NCBI GenBank assembly: GCA_027923505.1
Contig: BROI01000019.1
Span: 124,001-188,000 of the forward strand
Direction: 5' to 3'
Source of the DNA: Mayamaea pseudoterrestris
Taxonomy: Eukaryota; Bacillariophyta; Bacillariophyceae; Sellaphorales; Sellaphoraceae
DNA length: 64,000 nt
Both the position numbers and the translations under genes were made by a program. Numbering within the stretch: the stretch's first letter is position 1; each line of letters opens with the position of its first letter. Shown here in pieces: positions 40,477 through 51,145 of the stretch. Under the pieces are notes generated by a model. It saw only the letters and a program-made list of their open reading frames with translations, made no database searches and was not told where the DNA came from.

Positions 40477-41622
40477 ATGACTGATTCTACTTCCACCAAA
40501 GGATCCGCTAACTTGCGATCGCTGATTTACGATCCATCCGCTCCAAGCCTCCAAGTCCTCGATCAGCTGCTGCTGCCGCACCAAAAAGTGTACCTCCACA
40601 TACGCAACGTTAGTGACGCTTGGAAGGTCATTCGATCCATGCAGATACGAGGCGCTCCACTGATTGCCATTGTCGCCTGCCTTGGTCTAGTGGTGGACTT
40701 GCATTCAAATGAAACCAAGCAAGCCATGGAAGCTTGTGCAGATGCCGCGGCGCTCGCTGAATATTTGCAAACCAAACTGGATTACTTGGCCACGTCGAGA
40801 CCAACGGCGGTCAACTTGTTTCATGCGTTGAAGTCAATTGGAGAAATTGTCAAGAAAGAGACTGAAGAGACGACTAAAAACAGCACAAAACTCCAAACGC
40901 GCCTCGTGAACGCCATTCAACAATTCGCCCAAATTCACATTTACCTCCGCGACGAGCGGGACAATATATCCATTGGCAATCACGGCGCAAACGCCATACT
41001 ACTGGCCGCCGAGCAGCCCCACCAGCTGCGCGTCATGACCATTTGCAACACTGGTAGCTTGGCCACGGGCAACTACGGCACGGCGCTCGGCGTCGTGCGC
41101 ACCTTAAACAACCGGCAGCGACTGTTGCAAATTGTTGCGCTGGAGACTCGTCCGTACAATCAAGGTTCGCGACTGACGGCGTTTGAGCTACAAGAAGATC
41201 AACTACCAGGCTTGCTGATTTGCGACAATATGGCTGGTTATTATATGGCGCAGCACAAGGTGGACGCCGTTGTGGTGGGCGCGGATCGCGTCTGCGCCAA
41301 TGGCGACGTTACCAACAAGATTGGAACGTACACGCTGGCGCTACTGGCGACCGCTCATGGAGTGCCCTTTTACGTGGCGGCGCCACTGACGACGCTCGAC
41401 GCGAGTCTGGAGAGTGGAGCAAATGTCGAGATTGAGGAGCGTCCGGCGGTCGAGTTGATACGTTCGAGTCAGGCGCCGGAGCACATGCCCGTGTGGAACC
41501 CGGGGTTTGACGTGACGCCCGCCAAGTATATTCATGGCATTATTACCGAAAAGGGAGTCATTGTGAAGAATGCGGCTGGAAAATTCGACGTGGCTGGCTT
41601 TATTCGAAAACACGCAGATTAA
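40477..41622 (+). CDS. MRI1: Methylthioribose-1-phosphate isomerase
   Basis: 381 aa from ATG 40477 to TAA 41622. The enzyme converts 5-methylthioribose-1-phosphate to 5-methylthioribulose-1-phosphate in the methionine salvage pathway. It belongs to the eIF2B-alpha/MtnA family. Conserved points are present: IRGAPLIAIVACLGL near residue 58, CNTGSLATGNYGTALG with catalytic Cys190, VVGADRVCANGDVTNKIGTY with catalytic Asp270, and the tail NPGFDVTPAKYIHGIITEKG. Length and motif order are normal for MtnA. No targeting peptide is visible, so it is probably cytosolic. The stop is 84 bp from that of the methyltransferase gene on the other strand. Confidence 0.93.
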   Translation: MTDSTSTKGSANLRSLIYDPSAPSLQVLDQLLLPHQKVYLHIRNVSDAWKVIRSMQIRGAPLIAIVACLGLVVDLHSNETKQAMEACADAAALAEYLQTKLDYLATSRPTAVNLFHALKSIGEIVKKETEETTKNSTKLQTRLVNAIQQFAQIHIYLRDERDNISIGNHGANAILLAAEQPHQLRVMTICNTGSLATGNYGTALGVVRTLNNRQRLLQIVALETRPYNQGSRLTAFELQEDQLPGLLICDNMAGYYMAQHKVDAVVVGADRVCANGDVTNKIGTYTLALLATAHGVPFYVAAPLTTLDASLESGANVEIEERPAVELIRSSQAPEHMPVWNPGFDVTPAKYIHGIITEKGVIVKNAAGKFDVAGFIRKHAD

Positions 41623-41706
41623 CATAGACTCTCTGTATATGTATGTGTGCGATTATACATGTCTATTATTACATTACAAAAGTGTGTCTGCAGATTGTTG
41701 CTACAC

Positions 41707-42950
41707 TTAGTACACGAGTCCCGCCCAAAGTTGCTGCAAATCCTTGACCTGCATGTTTCCGCCGCTTCGACTGACGCATTTCAAATACTTGTGGCCGAGC
41801 ATTTCGTACTCGAGCTTGCCGCGGTCCTTTTCGTGCGCGTACGGACTCACAAAGGACTGAAACTCCGGCATGCTCTTTAGCGTGTCATAGTATAGCTGAT
41901 GCATTTCCTTGTCATTGGTCAAGAATAGTTTCGACTCGCAAATTAAAAAGGGATAAACGTCTTTCGCAGCAACGCCAGCATGGTCCACAAACTGGTAAAA
42001 GCCTTCCACCACGCCGGGCCACGTGCTGTGGAACCAGTCGTCGAGAATGACAATGCCGCCCGTCAGTAGATTGCAGAATGCTAGTTGCAGGTCGTTAAAG
42101 GTAAATGCCGCGCTGCGTAATTGACGAACACAATCATGAGATGATACAACACATAGCTGCTGCATGACTTTCTTTTTGATTGTCAAACATTCATTACACA
42201 TCACATTTGCACTCACGTGTGAGACGCATCGACAGATACAATCCGAAAAGGTTCCATGAGTGCCTTGCCCGTCAAATCAAAGGGCAACTCGTCCGTGGAT
42301 GCTTCAATCACGGCATGAATGGCTCTCGGGTGCAGTCCATACGTTAACAAGCCTCTCATAAACATTCGCTTGTCTCCCAACCCCGACTTGTCCACATTCT
42401 TGTCCTGCTGACCAAACAAGTCGCCAACAATGAGCTTTTCCGTGTCTCGCGCCGTGATAAACAAGAAACCAGTGAAACGCCCATGATGCACACCAAACTC
42501 GCCCAGCGTGCCATACAAGTTGCGCGAATGCTGCAAACGACTCAGCACACTCACAATGGGACCGCAGGCAGTCACTTCGCCGGATCCTCTGGCAATGAGC
42601 TTGTAGCCGCCGCGCGCAAACTGTTGTTGATCGTGTAGTGATACTTTGGGGGTCGACGACGCTGGCGCAAAATTGGTGCTCCTGCTGGCGACGCATTCAC
42701 TCGTTCCGGCACGTCGATGCGTCAACGGTAGACTGCTTGTTGCTGCTGCCGTTGATGGCGAAGCAGCGGATATCGCCATGGTGGCGCGTGACGAAAAACC
42801 ATCTTGGTGCGAAAGTAGGAGAATTTGCGAGACGAAAGCGGCTGCGAAGAGTGCCAGAAGAATGAGCAATCGAACAAACGACCGATGGTAATCTCCAAAG
42901 AGTGTATGACGAATCCGTAACGAGGATCGCGAGGCGCTTTCCGTCGCCAT
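41707..42950 (-). CDS. Membrane-anchored SAM-dependent methyltransferase
   Basis: Two exons: 42950-42217 and 42112-41707. The intron 42216-42113 (GTGAGTG...ATTACGCAG, 104 nt) lies in phase 2 and joins VDASH to TAAFTFNDLQLAFCNLL; 379 aa. Residues ~24-46 are one membrane helix (SFVRLLILLALFAAAFVSQI), so type II topology in the secretory system is likely. The catalytic part starts near residue 115. Motif I is YGTLGEFGVHHGRFTGFLF (SAM-binding acidic loop), and the junction region gives SVDASHT followed by TGGIVILDDWF, the usual post-IV motif of small-molecule O-methyltransferases of the TylF/Methyltransf_24 type. The substrate is unknown. Exon joining restores the conserved core, which is strong support for the intron. 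Confidence 0.82.
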
Positions 42951-43136
42951 GGTGGAATCGAAATGAGCGGATAAATGTTGTGATGGTCACGATGATAGGG
43001 TTCCATCACCATGATGTTTTGGCGAGCGTGACGATGATGCCAGCCACGCTGCGTGCGCGAACGGCACGTTGAAACTGAAACCAGTGCGACACTTCCTTCC
43101 TCGTTCCACGCACCCATTCTTTCGTCAAACATCATC

Positions 43137-43895
43137 ATGTCGATGTTCGACGAGGACCCACCAAGGGACCACCTTGATAGTCTACTACAAGCATGTGATT
43201 CCATCGCTACTACGGCGCAAAGGAAGTGTCGTATTGTTTCACCGCTGAATAGTATCAGTTCGTCGGCACCAATACTCGACCAAGTGGCGCGCGAGCGAGA
43301 CATTGCAGCCTGGATCAATCGACAAATCCTGCAGCATGAACGCTCGGAGTTGCTATTGAATAGTGCAGGTCATGATGATGACGATGATGATGATGCGCCA
43401 CAGAAATTGTCTGCTGATGAAGCAAACCGCAGTAACGTTCTGTTGGAAGCGTGCGCGAAACTCCAATGGGAGCATACATGCTTGTCACACATTCACAAGA
43501 CCAAAACATTGGGCGCAACACTCTTTTCCGAACATGCGAATGACAATGAGCGACTGTTGCGAATACAAGTTTTGAAACAAAGATACGAGCTGGTGAATCA
43601 ATCGTTGGCATCGAGTCGGCAATTAACTCACACGAGGCAGCGGATACGACAGTTGGAGATGCAAACGCAACAGCTTCGCCAAGACTGTCGCATGATTTAT
43701 AGTCAGTTGGAGCGAAACAGTATTCCTACGAGAGAGCGTGATAACAGTGGAGCACCGGAACACCAAGTTCAAAAACGGGAATCGCAAATGATGGAGCAAG
43801 TCATCACGGACCTACTCGCAGCGTGCGATTTCGGCTCTGTTAACGACGAGCGAGTGAATCAGATTCTTTCACATCGAAATAGATTAAAGGTTTGA
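43137..43895 (+). CDS. Coiled-coil protein, 252 aa
   Basis: The frame is open from a GTG at 43053, but the first in-frame ATG is 43137 (ATCATGTCG). The stop is TGA 43895. The protein is helical, with a seven-residue Asp run (GHDDDDDDDAP) near residue 80 and a strong heptad-like coiled coil from ~150 to 215 (QLTHTRQRIRQLEMQTQQL). The last ~40 residues are a separate helix pair (VITDLLAACDFGSVNDERVN). No membrane segment. Similar architecture occurs in kinetochore and spindle subunits, but I cannot assign a family. It diverges from the methyltransferase gene with 186 bp between starts. Confidence 0.6.
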   Translation: MSMFDEDPPRDHLDSLLQACDSIATTAQRKCRIVSPLNSISSSAPILDQVARERDIAAWINRQILQHERSELLLNSAGHDDDDDDDAPQKLSADEANRSNVLLEACAKLQWEHTCLSHIHKTKTLGATLFSEHANDNERLLRIQVLKQRYELVNQSLASSRQLTHTRQRIRQLEMQTQQLRQDCRMIYSQLERNSIPTRERDNSGAPEHQVQKRESQMMEQVITDLLAACDFGSVNDERVNQILSHRNRLKV

Positions 43896-44605
43896 AAATG
43901 GTGACGCTGCTATAAAACACTGTATCTATGACTACCGCCTCCAAGAATAAACAAGCCAACCTTTTGCGCGTCACCTAATTTATTTGAGTCATATCTATAT
44001 TCTTTTCCTTTACAACCACTGCCAGCAAGCTTAGTTACTCCTTTTCAGCCTTTGCTTTTCGCTAGCCGCGGGTCAGTGTTTTCGGCTTGGCCCGACTCGC
44101 AGAGTGCGCGCCCGATAACGGGCGCATACTTGGCTTTGTTGGAACCGCACGAAAGTCGAATGTGTATGTGACACCATGCTTACCCCCTCATCCTTCCCAC
44201 CTGATTTACTCACGCCACTAAGTGGATGGGTGCACAATAGTTTATGACAGAGGAGCAGGCCGCGGAACGTCTAAACCGTGACCGGGAACAACAAGCGATG
44301 AAAACATTGGAAAAAACCCAGTGTGATAAAAAGTATATCGGTACGACAACGCACAAAAGTTGCATGTTTCACATCCATGAGTGAAAAGACAAAACAGCTG
44401 CGTTCCGGCATGAAGAAACACCATGAAGCGGGATTGCATCTGGTTAAAAAAATCGAAATGCACGACAAGATCCTGCTTTATACTGCAAGCCGGAAGTTGA
44501 GACCATGCAGATATGATCTGGCAAAAACAGTGGTGTCCTATTGTTTGGCTCAAAAATCGAAAAAAGATCTCATAGTCAACCCGCAACCGCACCGACAAAG
44601 CAACC
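43896..44605. other. Intergenic region, no gene seen
   Basis: A 710-bp gap upstream of the hemerythrin-like gene. Two overlapping frames of opposite strand (44242-44631 minus and 44323-44871 plus) are open by chance. The forward one runs into the next gene in a different frame and the other shows no domain. The GC-rich segment near 44060-44130 contains short palindromes (GCGCGCCCGATAACGGGCGC) but no tRNA-like fold I could complete. Confidence 0.4.
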
Positions 44606-45463
44606 ATGACCATCAACCCTTGCGACCCCATCTACCAAGTCTCCAAAGACTTTGCACCAGACAAAGAGTCTACATGGCCCCATCCAAAGGAGCAGGACGG
44701 CTGGGTGTTGGCACACAACTCGCTTCGCAGCGAGATCACCGCTTTGAAGTCTGCCTTGATGGCCATTCACAAGCGCGGAGGCATCAAGACGCAGTGGGAA
44801 ATCAAAGCGTTGCAGGGTGCATCAGCGGCGCACTTGGAGCATATCCATGCGCACCACTCCAACGAGGATGAAATCATGACTCCTTTCATTACGACACGCG
44901 CCAAATATCCGGACAGGGTGAGTGTCGAAATGCTACATGCTTTCGTCTTTCTGATTTGGAATCATTGTCAACGGTACGATTCGAAGCACTGACACCCTAC
45001 GCTTCACCTCACCACTCTACAGCTTACGGAAGACCATGACGGCATTGTTAAACAGCTCCGATTGCTTGAAAGCATGATCATGGCGCTCAAAGTCAGTGAT
45101 AATGTCGAAAAGCTCCTCAAGGAATTCATCGCCTACGAAGAGGACCTTTTGCCGCACTTGGCCGAAGAGGAAGAGATTGGCCTCCCACTCATGCGCGCCT
45201 ACTTTACACCCGAGGACCTCAAGCCAGCCATTGCTCGCATTGTCAAGCAATCCACCAAGCTCGAGTTGGGCAGTTTGGTTGGGGCTGCTGGGGAAGATTA
45301 CATTCGCAACACGTTCATGCCAAACGAAGGAATCCCATTTTTCGTTTGGCACATTGACTTTTATTGGAAGTACCGTCTCTTTCGCAAGCAGTTTTCCAAC
45401 AATGTGCAGGCCTTGGTGGAAGGCCAGGAGCAGAAGAAGAGCTTTTTGCGCACGTTGTTGTAA
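44606..45463 (+). CDS. Hemerythrin-like (HHE) domain protein
   Basis: Two exons: 44606-44917 and 45023-45463, intron 44918-45022 (GTGAGTG...CTCTACAG, 105 nt), phase 0 between KYPDR and LTEDHDGIV; 250 aa. The sequence follows the hemerythrin/HHE cation-binding pattern: AHLEHIHAHHSNEDEIMTPF in helix 2, EDHDGIVKQLRLLESM after the intron, and LPHLAEEEEIGLPLMRAYFT near the next helix. Such four-helix bundles bind a di-iron or other metal centre through His/Glu/Asp, and serve in oxygen, redox or iron sensing. Which role applies here cannot be told. No signal peptide, so a cytosolic place is likely. Confidence 0.82.
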
Positions 45464-45882
45464 CGCGAGAGGATGATTCAACCATACTGTCCCGGTTTGC
45501 GACGTGAATACATGTCAGAATAACACAGAATCATTAACTCTTTCGAGTAAAACATCTTTTATTTGTCACCATCTTCTTATCTACCTTCTACTAGCATCAT
45601 TTGAACGTTGGAAACCATTCAGCCGAAAATAAATTGTCCACATGCGAGCCAAAGCCACCACACAGGTTTTGCCAGCAAGATCAACATTCATAGAAAGCAG
45701 CCGTTTGCAAATTTTATCAAGCGTCACAGCAGAAAATGCAGCACTCGGTAACATGTAAGAATGAAGAAGGAGGGCTATCGATTTGCGCGGTTGCGGAATG
45801 CGAAAGCTCGGCATGATCCGAATGCACTTCATTGCAGCAACAGTAAGGAAAAGTAGACAGCTTTCCCATACATAAGCGACAT
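45464..45882. other. Convergent intergenic region
   Basis: A 419-bp gap between the stops of two convergent genes. A minus-strand frame of 101 codons (45886-45581) overlaps the stop of the membrane protein gene (GGATGAATG), but it has no domain and is most likely 3'-UTR. Nothing else is seen. Confidence 0.45.
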
Positions 45883-46737
45883 TCATCCCGCTTCCTCGAT
45901 ATCTTCCGTACTTGCTGCCGCGTTTGAGTCAACGTCTGCCGCCACAAGCGTAACAGCGGTGGCATCAGCAGCAACTTGATCCGGATCGGAGGGGCCAACA
46001 ATCAAATTATCGGCGGTAGGAATGGTTTGATTGTCACCAAGAGCATTTGCAGGATCCGTGTTTGTCGCATTTTGCGTCGCTGCTGCTTCTGATGCCTGTA
46101 GAGCTGTCGTCGCATCTGGCAAACCGATTGATTTCGACCGACTTGCCTCCGCATCGACAGGCCCGACAACAATTACATTGTCTGCCTCATTAATTGTAAC
46201 ATTACTGACTGACTCTTGAACATTCATATCTGCACTGTTCGTCAGCAAGTGCTCCTCCATCCAATTCGAGTCCTGCCGAGCCTGCGCATCGCTTCGACGC
46301 AATCGGACGGTCTGCGCTTGCTCCTGCTGCAGCTTGAGCTTGTTTGGCAAATGCGTCTCCTTCCATCCAAAGACCAAAATCGGAATGATTAAAAATACTG
46401 CCAGAACAATATACATGAGTCGAACTGGAATTTGGACGCGAAAAGTGCGTTTCGCTGTTGCGTCCGTCTTGTCACGCATCGAATAAAGTTCCACGGCGGC
46501 TCCTGTATTTGAAGTATTCAATTTCTGCTTTCGACTTGCAGTCCCAGAATAGGAAAAGGAGGGAGCATATCGACGCATCATTGTCGAGAAGGAACTAGCC
46601 GCTGCACCTGCCGCCGTCGCGTTGCTGCTTGACAATCCAGTGCTGGAGGCACCGGCTCCGTGCTGCGGCGTATACTGACGCCCATGACGCTTGTGCGCCG
46701 CAACATCTCCTCGATCGCTAGTTTTGTCGTCAAGCAT
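45883..46737 (-). CDS. Single-pass membrane protein of unknown function
   Basis: 284 aa in one exon, ATG 46737-46735, TGA at 45883. Residues 1-100 are polar, Ser/Ala/Thr-rich and basic. Residues ~103-126 form one membrane helix (VRLMYIVLAVFLIIPILVFG). The C-terminal ~150 residues are acidic and low in complexity, rich in Asn, Ala, Asp and Thr, with several NxT/S sites (for instance NVTI, NATN, NQTI). Type II orientation with a lumenal or extracellular glycosylated tail would fit. No family is recognised and function is unknown. Confidence 0.6.
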   Translation of the reverse strand: MLDDKTSDRGDVAAHKRHGRQYTPQHGAGASSTGLSSSNATAAGAAASSFSTMMRRYAPSFSYSGTASRKQKLNTSNTGAAVELYSMRDKTDATAKRTFRVQIPVRLMYIVLAVFLIIPILVFGWKETHLPNKLKLQQEQAQTVRLRRSDAQARQDSNWMEEHLLTNSADMNVQESVSNVTINEADNVIVVGPVDAEASRSKSIGLPDATTALQASEAAATQNATNTDPANALGDNQTIPTADNLIVGPSDPDQVAADATAVTLVAADVDSNAAASTEDIEEAG

Positions 46738-47567
46738 ATTGTTCTCAATCGTCTATTAAAAGTCTTGGTTTTCTCTCTGGTGCATGTTGCCTTTTGCAAT
46801 GCAGGATGCAGGATGAATGGATTCGCTTGCAGCGTCAAGACGTCCCATTCACGTCGTAGTGAGACTGATTAAGGTGTCGGAGCGTGACTGACTGAACTTC
46901 GGTCGTGCAAACTTTGGTTGATGGCGCTAGCGCGTCATTGGCATACATGAACCGTCATCGAGGTACGTTCACGACAGCTGCGTCCGATTTGCTATATGCC
47001 CCTCGCGATAGCAAGTTGCCTCGAGAAAGTGATACAACGTTGTGTACGAGCTGTTTTCCGAACGCCTAAGTACTTTTGATCCTCGGACCATTTGGCAAAA
47101 CGTCCGAGCAACGACTGCAATTGCGTTTGTCGAAGATAGCAAACGGTGGACGAGCTTTCCAGTCCGTTTTTATTCACGTGGCGACGCGAGAGCCAATTGC
47201 CTGCGAGCAATCCTCGGAAGTTCAAATGTCATTGCGAGCGTCGGACACTTACCGGTACACATGGACGCAGGCGAGAATTGAGCGATGAAGAATCAACGGT
47301 GAACCATCGCTATCGACCGGAGAGTACATCTTTCAAGCAAAAAAGTATTTTCATTCACACTTATCGGTTGTTTTGATTGTAAACACTTGCTATGTTCAAA
47401 TTTGATTGGTGGATTTCGAGTTCGCGTTAATTCACAAAGGCTTTCCATGCGCAAGTCACCAACGGCTTCGCATGCGGATCCAACCCGACGACAAGCGCCG
47501 ACTCAAAAATCGCACACAATTCGAAAATGCGCATACTACGAATTTACCAGCCAACTACTTCGAAAGG
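46738..47567. other. Divergent intergenic region
   Basis: An 830-bp gap between the membrane protein gene and the secreted two-domain gene. Short overlapping frames (46992-47376) are present on both strands without coding character. The frame of the next gene is open upstream to 47406 but the added 54 residues lack signal-peptide character. No promoter motif can be named. Confidence 0.45.
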
Positions 47568-48751
47568 ATGAAGATCTCCCAAGTGTACTCGACTCTCCTG
47601 TTCCTCGCCAGCGCGACGTTGGCGCGCAGCGTTGATTGCGAGTCTGCTTACGCTCTCTGTGGCCAAGGCACGACACCCCAGTGTTTCCTTGAAGATTCAC
47701 GATTGCCCAAGCCCAAGAAGTGGGGCTGGCACAACCAGATCACTGGTACGTTTGATGCGACGACCGAAATCACGTGTACCCTGTGGGCGGGCGCGGCAAA
47801 GTGCAATACCGACGACAAAACAAACGTGGGAACTGCAACTATTACGTCCGACTCCTTTTCTATCGATTGGGCGGGGGGTTATGATATCGGTGAAGTGCAC
47901 TTTTACCATGGTACTGTTCCGTACCCAAAGCTCAACGGAGTGAACACTGTCGCTCCCGGTCAGTTTTCCAATGGCTTGGTCTATCCGGCTTCGGAGACTT
48001 CTTGGGACATTTTTGGTGATCCACTGACAATGGGTAATTACTTTATCCTTCACGCAAAAATCTGCCCAGTTGTAAGTAATATTGTTGAGATGATCAGAAC
48101 AACGCATATCTTACTCAGCGATCATACTAACTGCCTCTATCTTCATCGCAGGCTCCAAGTGGATCCCCGTCGGCCGTTCCAAGCCCTGGACCTTCCGCCG
48201 TTCCAAGCCCATCGCCTTCCGCCGTTCCAAGCCCATCGCCCTCCGCCGTACCAAGCCCAACCCCCTCCAACGTCCCGAGTCACACTCCTTCCAATGTCCC
48301 GAGTCGCCGTCCCTCGTTGCGCCCGGTTGGCACATGCCAGGAAGACACAGCCTACGCCAAGTGCGAATTGGTCAATAACCCCGTTTGCTTTACGGATACA
48401 AACAACTGGGGTTGGACTCACGGAGTGCCGAACATTGGTACCTTCAGCTGCACACTCTGGGCTGGAGCGGCGCAATGCGACACAAGTGACTTGAAGAAAC
48501 AAGCTGGTACCGCCATTTCCACCGACGGTAAGGAGTTTACGATTAGTTTGAACCCCCAGTGGCGTTTGTTGGAGGTCCATTTCTATCATGACGTAGCACT
48601 CCCGACCAACGGTGCTGGCAAGGTTGTTTACGCGCCGGGCACGTGGACGGGATACACTGTCGATAACGTGGACTTTACCTTTGATATCGACGAAGGAGGT
48701 TTGCAGACCAACGAATATTTCATCTTGCACACGAAGGTTTGCAAGTATTAG
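47568..48751 (+). CDS. Secreted protein with two homologous domains and AVPSPxPS linker
   Basis: ATG 47568 is chosen because it begins a clear signal peptide (MKISQVYSTLLFLASATLAR). Exon 1 ends at 48071; intron 48072-48151 (GTAAGT...TCATCGCAG, 80 nt) is phase 0; exon 2 is 48152-48751. The product is 367 aa. Domain 1 (~25-165) and domain 2 (~228-365) are homologous: each has TCTLWAGAAKC or SCTLWAGAAQC, a GEVHFYHG/LEVHFYHD motif and the ending NYFILHAKIC or NEYFILHTKVC, with paired cysteines. Between them lies a Pro/Ser linker of six 8-residue repeats. The layout suggests an extracellular or cell-wall protein with two binding or structural modules. No known family is recognised. Confidence 0.78.
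48173..48316 (+). repeat. 24-bp tandem repeat, six units, coding
   Basis: Six 24-bp units code for AVPSPGPS, AVPSPSPS, AVPSPSPS, AVPSPTPS, NVPSHTPS and NVPSRRPS. The first three are nearly identical in DNA (GCCGTTCCAAGCCC starts), the last two have drifted. They form the linker of the secreted two-domain protein, directly after its intron. The repeat also produces long artefactual frames (for example a minus-strand Gly-Leu-Glu-Arg-Arg repeat), which explains competing open frames here. Confidence 0.9.
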
Positions 48752-49025
48752 TGAGGAGTGCTGCATACAGATCACTCTAGGGTAAATAATAGCGATTTAG
48801 CGCATCGGTTACGACATCCTTGCTCTCAAGTAGCATTCAAATATACCGTAGTATGTGCACTGCATAGGCTATTCATAATTAGCAAGTTATCGCAAGCTAG
48901 CAACATCTGGCAACCTGATTTTTTCTAGCAATGGAGTCATCGGTGCGACATGCACGTCCGTCATTCACCCGTTTCATCGCGCCTTCCATCCATCGCGCGC
49001 TGCACAACATTCTTTCAAAGTCACC

Positions 49026-50894
49026 ATGGCGAGTCTGTTCCAACAGCCAGCTACACAGGCCATTCGCGGACAGTTTGATGATGCCGTTGAAGATGATAAT
49101 GATGAGCTAATGTCGCTAAGATTGTCAAGGGAGCTTGATATAAGGGCGCCCTTGCCGGTCAATTCGCAGCAGCAATCGACCGACCGACAACAATTTCTGC
49201 ATCATGCTGTTGATGAAACTAGCGACGAGGACGACGATGACGACTGGTACGACGACCAAGACGACGACATGGATCCAACCTCCATGAGTCATGTTCGTTT
49301 AACTAGCAACACGAATAGCGCCGGCACTAGCATGTCGAGCAAGCAACTGAATTTGAGTCATGCCGTTGCCAATCGCGTCAATCAGCTGCAGCACTTGGAG
49401 CTTTCCAAGTCAAGCAAAACGCAGGGCCGAGATGATCGAGCGACGAGTGAGCAAGTCATGGATCCGCGGACTCGCATGATCTTGTTCAAGCTACTGTCGA
49501 GAGGGTTCCTGAAAAAGATTGACGGGTGCTTGTCGACGGGCAAGGAAGCCAATGTTTACTATGCAACGTCTGGAGCAACTGCAACTGCTGCTGCCATTGG
49601 CAGTGAAATAGACGCATTTGAAACTACAACAACAGCTATTACAGAATACGCCATCAAGATTTATAAAACATCCATTCTCGTCTTCAAGGACCGCGATCGC
49701 TACGTTTCCGGCGAAAACCGTTGGAAGCGAGGCTACTGCAAAAGCAATCCCCGCAAAATGGTCAAGGTTTGGGCCGAGAAGGAGATGCGCAACTACAAGC
49801 GCATTTACGGTGCCAACATTCCTACGCCATGTCCAATACTGCTCAAGAGTCATGTACTCGTCATGGAGTTTCTTGGCCGCGACGGATGGCCGTCGCCTCG
49901 ACTCAAGGATGCCGTCCTGTCGGAGAAGCGACTGCGGGAAGCCTACGTGCAGTGTATACTTATACTGAGACGCTTGTACCAACGCTGTCGGCTGGTGCAT
50001 GGCGACTTGAGCGAATACAATCTACTGTGGCATGATGAGCAAATTTACGTCATTGACGTTTCACAATCGGTGGAGACGGATCATCCTTCCGCCATTGACT
50101 TTTTGCGCAAGGACATATCCAATGTCAATGACTATTTTCGCAAGATTGGTAACTTGAATGTCATGACGACGAGACAGCTCTTTGAGTTTACGACCATGCC
50201 ACTGGATGACGATTCGGAAGCGACCGAGCTGGCATGCTTGGATAAGATGATGCACTTTGTTGACGATCATGCCGAGCAGTTGGCGCAGGCGACGGATCAA
50301 GATCGCCGACGGACGGAGCAACAAGAGTCGGTTGACGAAGCCGTGTTTATGAGCAGCTTTTTGCCACGCAGCTTGAACCAAGTGTCCGAAGTCGAGATTC
50401 AAAAACTTGCCAAAGGCGAGGTGGAAGATACGTATGCACACGCGGTTGCCTCGTTGACGGGTAACAAGGACGTTGTCGATGCCGTGGCCGAAAAGTTGGG
50501 ACGGGAGAATGGCATGACCAAGACGATGCAGTCTATACTACAAACGTCCGACGATGTAGATAACGATGGTAGCCGTGATGGACGCGTCAAACATGTTCAA
50601 ATCAATGTCGATCAGTCGAACGAATCAAATAGCAATCCTGCCGAGGACTCGGACGGCGATAGCGACGATGATAGTGAGTCGGACGATGACGGAGTGAGCG
50701 ACGGAAGCACCGACTTTGTCAGGAAACCAATGACACCCGAGGAACACGAAGCAACGCGAGCAGCGAGGCGCGCGGAGCGACGAGAAAACAAAAAGAATGT
50801 CAAGGAGTCGCAGAAGGACAAGAGAAAGGAAAAGATTAAGAAGAAGGACAAGAAACGAGCTATTAAAAAGTCGAAAGCCGGAAGTAAAAAGTAG
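49026..50894 (+). CDS. RIOK1: RIO1-type protein kinase/ATPase
   Basis: 622 aa, ATG 49026, TAG 50894. RIO1 acts in late cytoplasmic maturation of the 40S ribosomal subunit. Residues 1-140 are acidic with Asp runs. The kinase spans ~145-420: nucleotide-binding STGKEANVYYA near 175, EYAIKIYKTSILVFKDRDRY with a lysine, the Rio1 hallmark VSGENRWKRGYCKSNPRKM, HGDLSEYNLLW with catalytic Asp327, and YVIDVSQSVETDHPSA with metal-binding Asp344. An insert of ~20 residues (ATATAAAIGSEIDAFETTTT) separates the P-loop from the lysine strand. The C-terminal ~130 residues are acidic then strongly basic (KKKDKKRAIKKSKAGSKK), a typical nucleolar-type tail. Confident assignment. Confidence 0.95.
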   Translation: MASLFQQPATQAIRGQFDDAVEDDNDELMSLRLSRELDIRAPLPVNSQQQSTDRQQFLHHAVDETSDEDDDDDWYDDQDDDMDPTSMSHVRLTSNTNSAGTSMSSKQLNLSHAVANRVNQLQHLELSKSSKTQGRDDRATSEQVMDPRTRMILFKLLSRGFLKKIDGCLSTGKEANVYYATSGATATAAAIGSEIDAFETTTTAITEYAIKIYKTSILVFKDRDRYVSGENRWKRGYCKSNPRKMVKVWAEKEMRNYKRIYGANIPTPCPILLKSHVLVMEFLGRDGWPSPRLKDAVLSEKRLREAYVQCILILRRLYQRCRLVHGDLSEYNLLWHDEQIYVIDVSQSVETDHPSAIDFLRKDISNVNDYFRKIGNLNVMTTRQLFEFTTMPLDDDSEATELACLDKMMHFVDDHAEQLAQATDQDRRRTEQQESVDEAVFMSSFLPRSLNQVSEVEIQKLAKGEVEDTYAHAVASLTGNKDVVDAVAEKLGRENGMTKTMQSILQTSDDVDNDGSRDGRVKHVQINVDQSNESNSNPAEDSDGDSDDDSESDDDGVSDGSTDFVRKPMTPEEHEATRAARRAERRENKKNVKESQKDKRKEKIKKKDKKRAIKKSKAGSKK

Positions 50895-51145
50895 GAGCTT
50901 GTCAATAGCATAGTCAGCAACCTTTTGCTTGTGTTTTAATGACAGAACATGTTTACAGTTAGTACGTTTACATGACACCACGCGATGCAATATCACCACT
51001 TTAATAAAATATGTATACTAATAGACGTAGTTCACCAGACTATTCTACTCGCATTATTCTTCCTTCTCAGCAAACATCTTACGTAAACATCCATTCGCAA
51101 TTTCAAAAAACAAAGCAACCTGTTCCGACCCAGCACTAGACCAAA

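Noticed and set aside
44080-44130. A palindromic GC-rich segment as a tRNA or structured RNA
   Set aside because: No cloverleaf, T-loop or box motif could be completed by eye.
44323-44871. A 182-codon forward frame upstream of and overlapping the hemerythrin-like gene
   Set aside because: It overlaps the true gene in a different frame and its second half is a shifted reading of that gene.
45581-45886. A 101-codon frame overlapping the stop of the membrane protein gene
   Set aside because: No domain, no conservation signal visible; most likely 3'-UTR.
48111-48775. A 210-codon minus-strand frame rich in Gly, Trp, Arg over the secreted protein gene
   Set aside because: It is the antisense of the 24-bp repeat and of domain 2, with no family.
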